From Hujiaoplasma nucleasis (GTDB lineage Bacteria; Bacillota_I; Bacilli_A; Izemoplasmatales; Hujiaoplasmataceae): DNA of 64,000 nt. A program made the position numbers and the translations under genes. Numbering within the stretch: the first letter of the stretch is position 1; every line of letters begins with the position of its first letter. Positions 45,835-55,836 of the stretch are shown one piece after another. The stretch spans positions 1,302,001-1,366,000 of the forward strand of contig NZ_CP051151.1 of NCBI RefSeq assembly GCF_013745115.1. Reading direction: 5' to 3'. The notes under the pieces were generated by a model. That model made no database searches, was not told the DNA's origin, and worked only from the letters and a program-made list of their open reading frames with translations.

Positions 45835-47742
45835 TTACACATCTAAATTCTTAACGTATTCAGCGTTTTCATTGATAAAATCTTTACGACTTTCAACATC
45901 ATCACCCATCAACATTGAGAATACTTGATCTGCTTTTATTGCATCATCAATAGTTACTTGTAATAAAGTTCTTTCCTCTGGATTCATGGTTGTTTCCCAA
46001 AGTTGTTCAGGATTCATTTCCCCAAGACCTTTATACCTTTGTAAATTTGGTCTACCTTCATTTAAACTCATTATGTTTTCAAGTTCTTTGTCTGTATAAG
46101 CGTATTGGATGTTTCTTCCATATTGAATCTTGTATAGAGGTGGTTGAGCAATGTATATGTATCCTTGTTCTACCAAAGGTTTTAAATATCTAAATAAGAA
46201 TGTTAATAAGAGGGTTCTAATATGGGCTCCATCAACATCGGCATCGGTCATAATGATGATTTTATGGTATCTTAGTTTACTGACATCAAACTCTTCACCA
46301 ATACCTGTGCCAAAGGCTTGAATCATTGAAAGGATTTCTTTGTTTTGTAAGGCTCTGTCTAAACGTGTTTTTTCAACATTTAGTACTTTTCCTCTTAAAG
46401 GAAGAATGGCTTGAAACTCAGAATCTCTACCTTGTTTTGCTGATCCACCAGCTGAATCTCCCTCCACTATATATATTTCAGCTTTTTCAGCATCTCTAGA
46501 ACGACAATCTGCTAATTTAGAAGCGAAGCCTAAGGCATCTAGAGGTGATTTTCTTCTGGTAGCTTCTCTTGCTTTTTTAGCCGCAATTCTAGCTCTTTGA
46601 GCCATTAATGCTTTTTCAATAATAACTTTAGCGGCATTAGGGTTTTCAAGTAAAAATCTTTCTAAACCTTCAGACATAATGGTTGCGACAGCTTTTCTTG
46701 CATCAGAAGAACCTAATTTTGATTTTGTTTGTCCTTCAAATTGCGGGTCTGGATGTTTCACTGAAACAATAGCAATTAAACCTTCTCGAGTATCTTCGCC
46801 TAGAAGAGACTCATCTTTCTTGAATATGCTATTGTTCTTACCATAGTTATTTAAGACCCTTGTAAGGGTTAATTTAAAACCTTCAACATGAGTACCCCCT
46901 TCAGGGTTGGTGATATTATTGGTAAATGGATAAATATTATCAGCATAACCATCATTATATTGAAGAGCTATTTCAACCATAATATTATCAACTTCACCTT
47001 CAAAATAAGCAATCTCTGAATGTAAAACATCTTTTCCTTTATTTAGAAAACCAACATATTCTTTAACCCCACCTTGGTATACATAGTCTTTATTGACGAT
47101 TTTTAATTCATCTCTAGAGTCAGTGATGGTGAAACGAATTCCTTTGTTTAGAAAGGCTAATTGTTGGATTCTTGTTCTTAAAATTTCAAAATCGTATACA
47201 TGAGATTCAACAAATATCTCTGGGTTTGCTAGGAAAGTTACAATGGTTCCTGTTCGTTTTGTATCAGAAATACAATCAAGTTCTTTCTTTAAGAAACCAT
47301 TTTCAAATTCAATGATATATTGTTTGCTATCTTTATGTATTTCTACAGTCATATAAGTCGATAGTGCGTTTACAACTGAGGCTCCAACACCATGTAGCCC
47401 ACCAGAAACTTTATATGAATTATGGTCGAATTTACCACCAGCATGCAAGGTAGTATAAACGGTTTCTACTGAAGGTCTCCCTGTTTTTGGATGAACATCA
47501 ATAGGAATACCTCGACCATTATCTTCAACTCTAATCACATCACCAGGTAATATTTCTACATGGATGGTATCACAATAACCAGCGAGTGCTTCGTCAACTG
47601 CATTATCTACGATTTCCCATACTAAATGGTGTAATCCTCTAGGGCCGGTTGTACCAATGTACATACCTGGTCTTTTTTTTACAGCTTCTAAACCTTCTAG
47701 AATCTGAATGTTATCGGATGTATATGTTTTGTTTTCACTCAT
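45835..47742 (-). CDS. gyrB: DNA gyrase subunit B
   Basis: ATPase subunit. 635 residues. [30 protein letters not shown] with the ATP-site Asn/Asp, [15 protein letters not shown], and TOPRIM with [16 protein letters not shown] and [13 protein letters not shown] 47742 is chosen for AGGAGG eight bases upstream; the longer ORF start (47775) lies inside recF and adds 11 unrelated residues. Overlaps recF by 8 bases. Confidence 0.97.
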   Translation of the reverse strand: MSENKTYTSDNIQILEGLEAVKKRPGMYIGTTGPRGLHHLVWEIVDNAVDEALAGYCDTIHVEILPGDVIRVEDNGRGIPIDVHPKTGRPSVETVYTTLHAGGKFDHNSYKVSGGLHGVGASVVNALSTYMTVEIHKDSKQYIIEFENGFLKKELDCISDTKRTGTIVTFLANPEIFVESHVYDFEILRTRIQQLAFLNKGIRFTITDSRDELKIVNKDYVYQGGVKEYVGFLNKGKDVLHSEIAYFEGEVDNIMVEIALQYNDGYADNIYPFTNNITNPEGGTHVEGFKLTLTRVLNNYGKNNSIFKKDESLLGEDTREGLIAIVSVKHPDPQFEGQTKSKLGSSDARKAVATIMSEGLERFLLENPNAAKVIIEKALMAQRARIAAKKAREATRRKSPLDALGFASKLADCRSRDAEKAEIYIVEGDSAGGSAKQGRDSEFQAILPLRGKVLNVEKTRLDRALQNKEILSMIQAFGTGIGEEFDVSKLRYHKIIIMTDADVDGAHIRTLLLTFLFRYLKPLVEQGYIYIAQPPLYKIQYGRNIQYAYTDKELENIMSLNEGRPNLQRYKGLGEMNPEQLWETTMNPEERTLLQVTIDDAIKADQVFSMLMGDDVESRKDFINENAEYVKNLDV

Positions 47743-48826
47743 GTTTGTGCCTCCTAATATAGTGATTTCTAACATAGAATATATTTGCTTCTTTTAATAT
47801 TTTATCTTGAATATGATTGATGCTTGTTGTCGTAATGATGGTTTGTAAATGAGATTGATTTAAGTAATTAATCAGTTTATTTTGTCTTGTTTCATCTAAT
47901 TCCGAAAAAACATCATCCAAAAGAAGAATAGGGCTTTCTTTTTTCTTTTCATAAATGATCTCGGTGACAGATAAAACTAAGGATAAAATCATGATTCTTT
48001 GTTCACCTTGAGATGAAATATCCGAAGAAAGACTCTGGTTAATATAAAAACCATAGTCATCCCTATGGGGACCATTGGTGGTTGTTTTATAAAATAAATC
48101 TTTTTTATAATTTTCCTTCAGTGTGTTTTCGATATTAGCAGAAATAGAAGGTATATAGACAAAATCAAACTGATGTTGAGAATTAGATAAATAGGGATGA
48201 ATATCTTTTAGATGCAAATTGATATCTTTGATAAACACTTGTCGGTATTGGATAATCTTTTCAGCTGATTTAGCCAATTGCTCAGTATAAATATCGAGTA
48301 AAGTCATGTCTGGTTTTCTATCTTCAGATAGTTGTTTAATCAATTCGTTTCTTTGTTTTAATTGGTTTTTGTAATTTGATAATTCAAGAAGATAGTTTTT
48401 ATCCATTTGACCTATGATTGAATCGATAAAATAACGTCTATCTTTAGGCGGGCCCTTGATAAGGTTCATATCTTCAGGCAAAAAAGAGACAACATTGACA
48501 TGACCTATATAATCAGAGAGTTTTAAAATATCATGGCCATTCAAATTAATTTTCTTTTTATTTTTTGAAATAATAACCTTAAGGTCTTCTTTGCCCTTTT
48601 CACTTAATAAAGACAAATGAATTCTTGAAAACTCTTCATTGAATTTGATTAAATTAGCATCCTCTGTTTTATAAGACTTAGCTAAAGACAAAAAATATAT
48701 CGCTTCTAGTAAGTTGGTTTTACCACTACCGTTAGGACCTATCAGTAGATTGACTCCTTCACTAAAAGCAATATCTTGTTTGTGATAACCTCTATAGTTG
48801 TATAAGGACAAATGACTAATTTTCAT
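47735..48826 (-). CDS. recF: DNA replication and repair protein RecF
   Basis: SMC-like ATPase that loads RecA at gaps. Walker [15 protein letters not shown] near residue 30, DxxGPHRDD-like block ([12 protein letters not shown]), the SQGEQR signature and Walker [15 protein letters not shown] 48826 gives the standard [14 protein letters not shown] start; a TTG 9 bases earlier is possible. It overlaps yaaA by 11 bases. Confidence 0.95.
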   Translation of the reverse strand: MKISHLSLYNYRGYHKQDIAFSEGVNLLIGPNGSGKTNLLEAIYFLSLAKSYKTEDANLIKFNEEFSRIHLSLLSEKGKEDLKVIISKNKKKINLNGHDILKLSDYIGHVNVVSFLPEDMNLIKGPPKDRRYFIDSIIGQMDKNYLLELSNYKNQLKQRNELIKQLSEDRKPDMTLLDIYTEQLAKSAEKIIQYRQVFIKDINLHLKDIHPYLSNSQHQFDFVYIPSISANIENTLKENYKKDLFYKTTTNGPHRDDYGFYINQSLSSDISSQGEQRIMILSLVLSVTEIIYEKKKESPILLLDDVFSELDETRQNKLINYLNQSHLQTIITTTSINHIQDKILKEANIFYVRNHYIRRHKHE

Positions 48827-49034
48827 TTTGAACAATCTTATAAGTTTTATCTAAAATTTTGACTCTATCATTTGGGTATAATTTCTTTCCTCGACGATTG
48901 TCAAATTCATCATTGATCATCACCTTATTGTGACTTAAAAAATGTTTAACTTCGCCTCCAGAACTCACCAAACTAAGTAGCTTTAGTAATTGCCCTAAAG
49001 TGATGTATTCAGTATGTATTTTTATATTGTTCAT
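48816..49034 (-). CDS. yaaA: S4-domain protein YaaA
   Basis: 72-residue S4 RNA-binding domain protein of the YaaA type (EYITLGQLLKLLSLVSSGGEVKHFL, then VMINDEFDNRRGKKLYPNDRV). The normal neighbour of recF near the origin. AGGTGG precedes ATG 49034. In most Bacillota dnaN sits just upstream; here that place is taken by the end of mfd. Confidence 0.92.
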   Translation of the reverse strand: MNNIKIHTEYITLGQLLKLLSLVSSGGEVKHFLSHNKVMINDEFDNRRGKKLYPNDRVKILDKTYKIVQNEN

Positions 49035-49065
49035 AAAAACCACCTATATTATATTATATATATAT

Positions 49066-49094
49066 ATTATATAATATTTTGGCTTTTTTTTCAA
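49066..49094 (-). promoter_or_regulatory. promoter of yaaA-recF-gyrB-gyrA
   Basis: On the minus strand TTGAAA (49094-49089), 17-bp spacer, TATAAT (49071-49066), about 31 bases before the yaaA ATG, in a very AT-rich run. Confidence 0.75.
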
Positions 49095-49120
49095 TGAAAT
49101 CTACCATATAAAACATGAAA

Positions 49121-49145
49121 AAAAGATACCTAAAAGGTATCTTTT
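49121..49145 (-). terminator. terminator after mfd
   Basis: 10-bp stem AAAAGATACC/GGTATCTTTT, 5-base loop, T-run on the minus strand; overlaps the mfd stop codon. Confidence 0.88.
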
Positions 49146-52100
49146 ATGAATTGATTTTATCTAAAAATTCTACCATGGTAAATAACCAATGTTTCTTTAA
49201 ATTAACAGTGTCCAAAATGATGTGAATTTGTTCGTTTTTATAAGCGAATCGAATGTCTTTAGAAACATCTAAACCACTTTTGAAAATTTGGTCTCCAGCC
49301 ATTTTTTTTGTGCTTTCTTTTGAGACAATTAAAACTCGTTGAGATTTAGTATCTTTGATTTTTTCAATATCTAAGGATTTTGTTAAATATTCAAAAAGTT
49401 GTTCATATATATAGATTTCTAAATCAATGGAGTAATGACCAAATCTATCTTTGATTTCAGATAACAATTCTACGACTTCTTTTAAAGAACGAACATTTTT
49501 TATTTTCTTATGCATTTCAATCTTAATATAATCATCTTCGATATAGTCTTTATCAATAAATTTAGATACTTTGGCTTTAACACCTTTATTTTCAGTGCTT
49601 TCTATTTCTTTACCTTGCACTTTATGAATTTCTTCTTCAAGAATTTTCATATACATATCAATTCCTACAGAATCGATAAAACCTGATTGTTCTTTTCCAA
49701 GAACATCACCTGCACCTCTAATAGATAAATCTCTTAAAGCTATTTTAAAACCGCTACCTAATTCAGTAAATTCTTTAATGACTTTTAATCTTTTTTCTGC
49801 TTCAGGGGTTAATCTTTTATTTTTCTCATACATGAGGTATGCATAAGCGATTTTATTAGACCTACCTACACGTCCCCTAATTTGGTATAACTGTGATAAA
49901 CCTAACATATCTGCATCATGAACAATTAAGGTATTGGCATTTGGAATGTCAATTCCAGTTTCAATGATGGTTGTTGAAATAAGAACATCTAATTCTTGGT
50001 TTATAAATTGGTCAATGATATTTTCTAATTGATTTTTCGACATTTGGCCATGAGCAATACCTATTTTTGCATAAGGAACAATGTCTTGAATCTGATCAGC
50101 GATAAAATCAATTTGGCTGACTCTGTTAAATAAGTAAAAGACCTGACCTTTTCGAGCCAACTCTCTTTCAATAGCGTCTCTTAATATAATTTTATTTCTT
50201 TCAAGAACATAAGTTTGAACAGGATATCTATTTTCAGGAGCTGTTTCAAGTAAACTCATATTCTTTACTCCCATGATTGCCATGTTTAATGTTCTTGGAA
50301 TTGGAGTTGCGGAAAGGGATAAGACATCAATATTTACTTTCATTTCTTTAATACGTTCTTTATGTAAAACACCAAAACGTTGTTCCTCATCGATAATTAA
50401 TAGGCCTAAATCCTTGAATTCGATATCTTTACTTAATAATCTATGGGTTCCAATTAAAATGTCTATATGACCGGATTTGATGCCTTGTAAGACTTGTTTT
50501 TGTTCTTTTGAAGAGATAAATCGATTGATAAGCTTTACATTAATACCAAAATCAGTCATTCTGTTTTTAAAGGTTTCGTAATGTTGTTTAGAAAGAACTG
50601 TCGTAGGTGCTAAGTACGAAACTTGTTTTTTATTTAATACAGCTTTGAAAGCTGCTCTTAAAGCAACCTCAGTTTTACCAAAACCAACATCACCGCATAT
50701 AAGGCGGTCCATAGGTGTTGTTTTATTCATGTCTTTAAAAACTTCTTCTATGGTTTTAACTTGATCTTGAGTTTCGATATACTCGAAAGTTTCAGAAAAT
50801 TCATTTTCTAAATCAGGGAAATTTTCGTAAGAAAAACCTTGGCTTTTTTCTCTTCTTGAATATAAATCAATTAATTGATCAGCTATTTCTTGAACTTGTT
50901 TTCTTACACGTTCTTTAGCTTTTGACCAAGATTTACCACCTATTTTAGAAAGTTTAGGGCTAAAGCCTTCGCTTGCAGAATATTTATGTATTTGATCAAT
51001 AGCGTCTAAAGTGATATAGAGTTTATCTTTATCTTGGTATTCAATATGGATGTAATCAGTTTCTTGTTGACCAAAGGTCATGGTCTTAATTTCTAAGAAT
51101 TTACCAATACCATAGTGGTAGTGAACGACATAATCTCCGGGTTTTAAATCGTTAATTCCAGATAGTTTTGTGGATCTTTTATAGACAGAGATATAATCAC
51201 CGCGTTTGCGTTGGATAGATCTTTTCCTTAAAGCTTCTTCAGTAATTACTTTTGTTTCAAATGTTCTTGAATGAAAATTAAATACTTGGTCATCAAGGAT
51301 TAAGTTGATGGCATTACTTTTTATTTGTTTATTTAATATATATTCTATATTTTTGTTTTTTAATAGTTTAGCGAATTCATGCATGTATTTTTCGTCTTGA
51401 AAAGCAAGAACATGGGTTAATTTATTTTTATTTTTCTCTAAGTCATTAAAGAAATATTCGAGGTTTTCATTGTAGGTTGTGACTGATTCACCAAAAATAG
51501 AATAGGTATAAGGGAATTTTTCTTTATAGAAGAAATCTAGGTAATCAATTTTTATTGAAGTAAGTCTATCAACTTCTAAAAAATCATACAAAAGATTAAA
51601 GCGCATTTTTGGATAATCATTTGCTTGTTCATACCACTCTTTAATTTCTTCAATTAGTATTTGATTTTGGTCGAGAATTCGATGGTAATCAAGAAAAAAT
51701 GTATGGGCATTATCTGCTAAATCTAAGAGTGTTGTATGTTTTTCTGTCATAAAAGGAAGGTATCTACTTAAACGATCTAATTCATCTCTTTGACTTAATT
51801 TTTGCAAATCATCATCAACTTGTTTAAGAGAGTCTTCTGATAAATTTAAATCCTCAATGTGTAACTTTATTTTTTCTTTTAAGATATTGAACTCCTGATC
51901 ATCATAGAAGAAATCGGTCATAGGAGTTATTCTAAATTCGTTAACTTGGTCAATAGAACGTTGACTGTCTAAATCAAATGTTTTTATAACATCGACTTCA
52001 TCTCCAAAAAAATCTAAACGATAAGGATTGTCTGTGTTTATTGGGAATATATCAAGAATACCGCCTCTTATGGCGAAATCACCAATTTTCTCTACAGTAT

Positions 52101-52593
52101 ATTGATGGTTATATCCTAAATTTATAAGTGTTTCCTTTAGTTCTTGGATATTATATTGATTGCCTTTTCTTATGGTCATCATGGCTTGAGACCATTTGTT
52201 TTTATTGAAGAGTGGTTTTAGAATACCATATAAATTTACCACAACAATTCTAGGATTATGATTGATAATTTTGTCGATAGTGTTGATTCTTTCTAATCTA
52301 AATTCATTAGATGAAACCAATAGCTCATTGGTCAAAAATTCATCTTGAGGGTAAAAATTGACTTGGTCTTTTTCCAGTACTCTAGAAAGTTTGTCATAGA
52401 CCAATTGAGAAGTATAAAGATTTGGAGTAACAATAAAAAAGGTTTGATTAAGTTTTTTGTAAAGTGATAAAAGCACCAAGAGAGCATTATCTTCATTGGT
52501 GTTGTTTATATAGATATTTTGTTTGGCTTTTACTTTGTTAGTGATTTCTTGTAAAAGGGGATTTTTTTGAATATGTTTTAGGATATTTTCCAT
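49144..52593 (-). CDS. mfd: transcription-repair coupling factor Mfd
   Basis: 1149-residue translocase that removes stalled RNA polymerase and recruits UvrA. UvrB-homology module at the N terminus, RNAP-interacting domain around GDYVVHYHYGIGKF, RecG-like motor with GDVGFGKTEVALRAAF (Walker A), IIDEEQRFGV (DEEQ) and SATPIPRTL, TRG-like QIRGRVGRS, and a C-terminal D7 domain. A GGAGG site precedes the ATG. Confidence 0.96.
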   Translation of the reverse strand: MENILKHIQKNPLLQEITNKVKAKQNIYINNTNEDNALLVLLSLYKKLNQTFFIVTPNLYTSQLVYDKLSRVLEKDQVNFYPQDEFLTNELLVSSNEFRLERINTIDKIINHNPRIVVVNLYGILKPLFNKNKWSQAMMTIRKGNQYNIQELKETLINLGYNHQYTVEKIGDFAIRGGILDIFPINTDNPYRLDFFGDEVDVIKTFDLDSQRSIDQVNEFRITPMTDFFYDDQEFNILKEKIKLHIEDLNLSEDSLKQVDDDLQKLSQRDELDRLSRYLPFMTEKHTTLLDLADNAHTFFLDYHRILDQNQILIEEIKEWYEQANDYPKMRFNLLYDFLEVDRLTSIKIDYLDFFYKEKFPYTYSIFGESVTTYNENLEYFFNDLEKNKNKLTHVLAFQDEKYMHEFAKLLKNKNIEYILNKQIKSNAINLILDDQVFNFHSRTFETKVITEEALRKRSIQRKRGDYISVYKRSTKLSGINDLKPGDYVVHYHYGIGKFLEIKTMTFGQQETDYIHIEYQDKDKLYITLDAIDQIHKYSASEGFSPKLSKIGGKSWSKAKERVRKQVQEIADQLIDLYSRREKSQGFSYENFPDLENEFSETFEYIETQDQVKTIEEVFKDMNKTTPMDRLICGDVGFGKTEVALRAAFKAVLNKKQVSYLAPTTVLSKQHYETFKNRMTDFGINVKLINRFISSKEQKQVLQGIKSGHIDILIGTHRLLSKDIEFKDLGLLIIDEEQRFGVLHKERIKEMKVNIDVLSLSATPIPRTLNMAIMGVKNMSLLETAPENRYPVQTYVLERNKIILRDAIERELARKGQVFYLFNRVSQIDFIADQIQDIVPYAKIGIAHGQMSKNQLENIIDQFINQELDVLISTTIIETGIDIPNANTLIVHDADMLGLSQLYQIRGRVGRSNKIAYAYLMYEKNKRLTPEAEKRLKVIKEFTELGSGFKIALRDLSIRGAGDVLGKEQSGFIDSVGIDMYMKILEEEIHKVQGKEIESTENKGVKAKVSKFIDKDYIEDDYIKIEMHKKIKNVRSLKEVVELLSEIKDRFGHYSIDLEIYIYEQLFEYLTKSLDIEKIKDTKSQRVLIVSKESTKKMAGDQIFKSGLDVSKDIRFAYKNEQIHIILDTVNLKKHWLFTMVEFLDKINS

Positions 52594-52611
52594 AGGACCT
52601 CCACGTGCTTT

Positions 52612-52632
52612 TAGCGAGTTATAAACTCGCTA
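52612..52632. promoter_or_regulatory. hairpin just upstream of the mfd RBS
   Basis: Perfect 9-bp inverted repeat TAGCGAGTT/AACTCGCTA with a 3-base loop, about 19 bases before the mfd start and within the SDR-mfd gap. It has no T-run on the minus strand, so it is not a standard terminator; it may be an attenuator or mRNA-stability hairpin. Confidence 0.5.
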
Positions 52633-52647
52633 GGGGTATAAGATATT

Positions 52648-53388
52648 TTATTTTCTACTTTGAATTTTATAGGCTGTATATAAAATTAACTTTTTTGGAA
52701 AGAACCTTATAAAGAATTTTAAAAGTTTCATTTTAAATCCTGGAATAATGGTTGACTTATTTTTATTTATACCTTTAAGGATATGATGAACACACTTTTC
52801 TACAGGCATACTTTTAAGTTTTTGATTAGAACCTGCCACTTTTCCAAACTCTGTATGAACAGGTCCTGGAGATACAGTGATAACTTTTATATTTTTCTTT
52901 TGTTTTTTCAATTCATAGTTTAAGGCTTCTGAATAAGATGTAACATAAGCTTTGCTTGCTGCATATGAAGCTAATTTTGGTGTTGGGATATAGGATGCCA
53001 TAGAAGATATATTGATGATTTTTCCTTCGGTCATATGGTCTATAGCGAATCGTGTTAAATGATGAAGTCTTTTTATATTTAATTCAATCATATCCATTTC
53101 GTCTTGGAGGTCAATGGATGTAGAGACACCAACTTTTCCAAAACCAGCATTGTTAATCCAAAGGTCTATCTTTAAGGTGTTTATTTCTATTAGCAACTGT
53201 TTTGTTTGGTTTTGATCTAATAAGTCTGTTTGAAAGATTAAGATGTCTTGCTTATTAAACATATCTTGTATTTCTTTGAGTCTTTCAATTCTCCTAGCAA
53301 TCAAGATGAGATCATAGCCTTTATTTGCTAGTTCAATAGCAAGTTTTCTACCTATTCCAGAAGATGCTCCAGTGATGAGTGCTCTCAT
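52648..53388 (-). CDS. short-chain dehydrogenase/reductase
   Basis: 246-residue classical SDR. Cofactor motif TGASSGIG (6-13), R residues after strand 2 (ARRIERL) suggesting NADP(H), NNAG, catalytic Ser in INISSMAS, and YAASKAY (Tyr/Lys). The C terminus is basic and hydrophobic (LLKFFIRFFPKKLIL), perhaps membrane-associated. Substrate unknown. AGGAGG site; the promoter is an extended -10 on the minus strand. Confidence 0.88.
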   Translation of the reverse strand: MRALITGASSGIGRKLAIELANKGYDLILIARRIERLKEIQDMFNKQDILIFQTDLLDQNQTKQLLIEINTLKIDLWINNAGFGKVGVSTSIDLQDEMDMIELNIKRLHHLTRFAIDHMTEGKIINISSMASYIPTPKLASYAASKAYVTSYSEALNYELKKQKKNIKVITVSPGPVHTEFGKVAGSNQKLKSMPVEKCVHHILKGINKNKSTIIPGFKMKLLKFFIRFFPKKLILYTAYKIQSRK

Positions 53389-53410
53389 AAATCCTCCTTT
53401 TTCCCTTACA

Positions 53411-53419
53411 ATTATATCA
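53411..53419 (-). promoter_or_regulatory. extended -10 promoter of the SDR gene
   Basis: Minus strand TGATATAAT, about 23 bases before the ATG. Confidence 0.5.
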
Positions 53420-53478
53420 TGGCTTATTGATATTGACCAATAATTTGAAAACTTGATATTTATTTATTAAAATACCAA

Positions 53479-53507
53479 TTGACAACGCTTTCATATTTCA
53501 GTATAAT
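53479..53507 (+). promoter_or_regulatory. consensus promoter of the lysine fermentation operon
   Basis: TTGACA (53479-53484), exactly 17 bp, TATAAT (53502-53507). Transcription would start near 53513-53516, just ahead of the riboswitch. Confidence 0.9.
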
Positions 53508-53520
53508 GACTGTGTAATTT

Positions 53521-53716
53521 AAAGCACAGAGGCGCGTTTCATTGGTATTTTATACTGTTTTCTTTTTAGGCAAAGTTGTATAAAAGAAGGAATGAATCGC
53601 CGAAAGTATAGGGTCTACCTAAGGGTTCTTTACTTGGTATTTAAACAGACAGTTTAAATATTGCCATATTTATTATGGAGAGCTGTTATATTTTTTTAAA
53701 TATAACGGCTTTTTTT
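53521..53716 (+). promoter_or_regulatory. lysine riboswitch (L-box) with terminator, predicted ON switch
   Basis: Aptamer about 53525-53686: conserved AGAGG after P1 (53528-53532); P2 base GCG/CGC with TTTCATT/AATGAA; core ATCGCCGAAAG (53596-53606); P4 hairpin GGTATTTAAAC/GTTTAAATATTGCC; P5 CATA/TATG; and closing GGAGAGCTGT. This lines up element by element with the Bacillus lysC riboswitch. The P1 3' strand CTGT (53683-53686) is part of the 5' arm of a 13-bp terminator (53681-53693 with 53698-53710, TTTT loop, T-run), so P1 and terminator exclude each other. Lysine binding should block termination. The operon downstream degrades lysine. Confidence 0.92.
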
Positions 53717-53738
53717 ATTTTAAAAACGGAGGTTAAAT

Positions 53739-54170
53739 ATGAATCAATTGACAATCCAACAAATTAAAGTTGGAGATTTTGCGTCGACCAAAAAAGTATT
53801 TCTGGAAGAAGATGTTTTAAAATTTGCGGAGGTTTCGACTGATTACAACCCTGCACATGTGGATAAGGAGTATCCAAAACAGACCATGTTTAAAAAGCAA
53901 ATTGTTCATGGCATGTTGGTGGGCTCTTTGTTTTCTGCAATTTTTGGAGTTCAGTTGCCAGGTTTAGGTAGTATTTATACCAAACAATCTTTAAAGTTTA
54001 CTAGACCAGTATACTTCGGTGATGAAATCGAAGCTACTTGTAGTGTTAAAGAAATAATTGTGGATAGAAATAGAGTTATCTTTGATTGTGTAGCTAAAAA
54101 TCAAAATGGTGAAGTGGTTATTGTTGGCGAATCTGAAATTATGCCACCTAGGGAGACGAAAAATGCGTAG
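53739..54170 (+). CDS. MaoC-family (R)-specific enoyl-CoA hydratase
   Basis: 143-residue hotdog-fold hydratase with the catalytic pattern STDYNPAHVD (D35, N37, H40) and IVHGML (55-60), as in PhaJ. It may interconvert crotonyl-CoA and (R)-3-hydroxybutyryl-CoA, since crotonyl-CoA is the product of Kal in this pathway. It is the first gene after the riboswitch and is not part of the classical lysine-fermentation set. Good ACGGAGG site; overlaps atoD by 8 bases. Confidence 0.85.
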   Translation: MNQLTIQQIKVGDFASTKKVFLEEDVLKFAEVSTDYNPAHVDKEYPKQTMFKKQIVHGMLVGSLFSAIFGVQLPGLGSIYTKQSLKFTRPVYFGDEIEATCSVKEIIVDRNRVIFDCVAKNQNGEVVIVGESEIMPPRETKNA

Positions 54171-54816
54171 ATTTATAGATGGAGATTATTTTAAGTCTTT
54201 ATTAAAAGATGGAATGAGTATTCATGTTGGTGGGTTTTTAACCAATGGTTCACCTGAAGTATTAATTGATTTAGTGGTAGAGTCTAACGTTAAGGATTTA
54301 ACGATTATATGTAATGATGGAGGTTATGAAGGCAATGGTGTTGGTAAAATGATAGCCAATCATCAAGTCAAAAAATTAATAGCTTCTCATATAGGCACCA
54401 ATCCTGAGGTAGGCAAGCTAATGAATTTAAAAGAATTAGAAGTTGAATTGGTTCCTCAAGGCACTTTGGTCGAAAGAATCAGAGCATTCGGAGCTGGTTT
54501 AGGTGGTGTTTTAACACCTACTGGCCTCAATACGATTGTAGAAGAGGGTAAAGAGGTTATTGAGGTTCAGGGAAACAAATATTTATTGGAAGTAGCTTTG
54601 GGCGCTGACTTGGCTTTAATAGGTGGGGCAGTTTCTGATAATTATGGAAATTTAAAATATAAGGAGACCATGAGGAACTTTAACCCAATTATGGCGACGG
54701 CAGCTAATCTTGTTGTGGTAGAACCTTGTATGCAAGTTGAAGAAATAGATCCTGAAGATGTGGTAACACCGCATCCCTTTGTTGATTATATATTAGGTGG
54801 TGATTATCATGGATGA
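54163..54816 (+). CDS. atoD: butyrate-acetoacetate CoA-transferase subunit A
   Basis: Alpha subunit (217 aa) of the type I CoA-transferase that exchanges CoA between acetoacetate and butyryl-CoA, releasing butyrate. [18 protein letters not shown] near the N terminus is the CoA-binding stretch; [12 protein letters not shown] and [11 protein letters not shown] follow. ATG 54163 (after AGGGAGACG) replaces an in-frame upstream start that lies in the hydratase gene. Overlaps atoA by 8 bases. Confidence 0.92.
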   Translation: MRRFIDGDYFKSLLKDGMSIHVGGFLTNGSPEVLIDLVVESNVKDLTIICNDGGYEGNGVGKMIANHQVKKLIASHIGTNPEVGKLMNLKELEVELVPQGTLVERIRAFGAGLGGVLTPTGLNTIVEEGKEVIEVQGNKYLLEVALGADLALIGGAVSDNYGNLKYKETMRNFNPIMATAANLVVVEPCMQVEEIDPEDVVTPHPFVDYILGGDYHG

Positions 54817-55453
54817 TAAACAAATCATTGCTTCAAGAATTGCTTTAGAATTAAATGATGGTGATTTGGTGAATTTAGGAATAGGAATTCCTACTTTGGT
54901 TGCGAATTATGTTCCTGAAGATAAAAAAGTTATTTTTCAATCTGAAAATGGCATTATTGGTTTAGGTCCTGATAAAGGAGAAGATAATCAAATAGTAAAT
55001 GCTGGTGGAATGAAAGCTTCAATCAATAGGGGTGGAGCCTTTATTGACTCAGCGACTTCTTTTACCTTTATTAGAGGCGGTCATATTGATATGACGGTGT
55101 TAGGTGCTTTAGAAGTGGATCAAGAAGGTTCGATTGCTTCTTGGATTATACCTGGGAAATTAGTTCCTGGTATGGGTGGAGCTATGGATTTAGTTACTGG
55201 AGCGAAAAAAGTGATTATTGCCATGAGACATACCAATCGTGGTGAAGTTAAAATATTAAAGAAATGCCGTTTACCTTTAACTGCATATAAGCAAGCTAAT
55301 TTAATTGTGACTGAAATGGCTGTGATGAGAGTTGAAGAAGATGGTTTACACTTATTAGAAGTAAATCCTCAATATTCAATTGAAGATGTTGTGAAAGTTA
55401 CTGAAGCTGAATTGATTATTGGAGAAGTCTTAGCGATGAAAGGAATAGAATAA
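54809..55453 (+). CDS. atoA: butyrate-acetoacetate CoA-transferase subunit B
   Basis: Beta subunit (214 aa) with the catalytic glutamate E46 in [11 protein letters not shown], which forms the glutamyl-CoA thioester, and GLGIPTL-type ([14 protein letters not shown]) CoA-binding sequence before it. Start ATG 54809 behind AGGTGGTGAT; GTG 54797 is less suitable. Its product, acetoacetyl-CoA from Kce-derived acetoacetate, feeds back to acetyl-CoA. Confidence 0.93.
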   Translation: MDDKQIIASRIALELNDGDLVNLGIGIPTLVANYVPEDKKVIFQSENGIIGLGPDKGEDNQIVNAGGMKASINRGGAFIDSATSFTFIRGGHIDMTVLGALEVDQEGSIASWIIPGKLVPGMGGAMDLVTGAKKVIIAMRHTNRGEVKILKKCRLPLTAYKQANLIVTEMAVMRVEEDGLHLLEVNPQYSIEDVVKVTEAELIIGEVLAMKGIE

Positions 55454-55836
55454 TGAAAACTACTTTAAAATTAAGAATGTCGAGTCATGATGCTCATTAT
55501 GGGGGTAATTTAGTTGATGGCGCTAGAATATTAGCTTTATTTGGTGATGCTGCAACTGAATTATTGGTTAGAAATGATGGTGATGAAGGCTTATTTAGGG
55601 CTTATGAAAAAGTTGATTTTTTAGCACCTGTTTATGCTGGAGATTTTCTTGAAGTTGAAGCTGTAATTTTATCTCAAGGGAATACATCAAGAAAAATGGA
55701 ATTTAAATGTTATAAAATCATTAGTCCAAGAACAGATATATCAGAGTCTGCTTGTGATGTTTTAAAAGAGAGAATATTAACAACTTATGCCTTAGGAACC
55801 TGCATTGTGCCAAAGGAGAAACAAAGAAATGGATAA
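55453..55836 (+). CDS. kal: 3-aminobutyryl-CoA ammonia lyase
   Basis: 127-residue hotdog-fold enzyme that removes ammonia from L-3-aminobutyryl-CoA to give crotonyl-CoA. Sequence blocks [30 protein letters not shown] and [17 protein letters not shown] fit Kal. Position between atoA and kce matches the known cluster. Start codon overlaps the atoA stop (TAATG). Confidence 0.92.
   Translation: MKTTLKLRMSSHDAHYGGNLVDGARILALFGDAATELLVRNDGDEGLFRAYEKVDFLAPVYAGDFLEVEAVILSQGNTSRKMEFKCYKIISPRTDISESACDVLKERILTTYALGTCIVPKEKQRNG

Noticed and set aside
52612-52632. Rho-independent terminator for the SDR gene
   Set aside because: No T-run follows on the minus strand.
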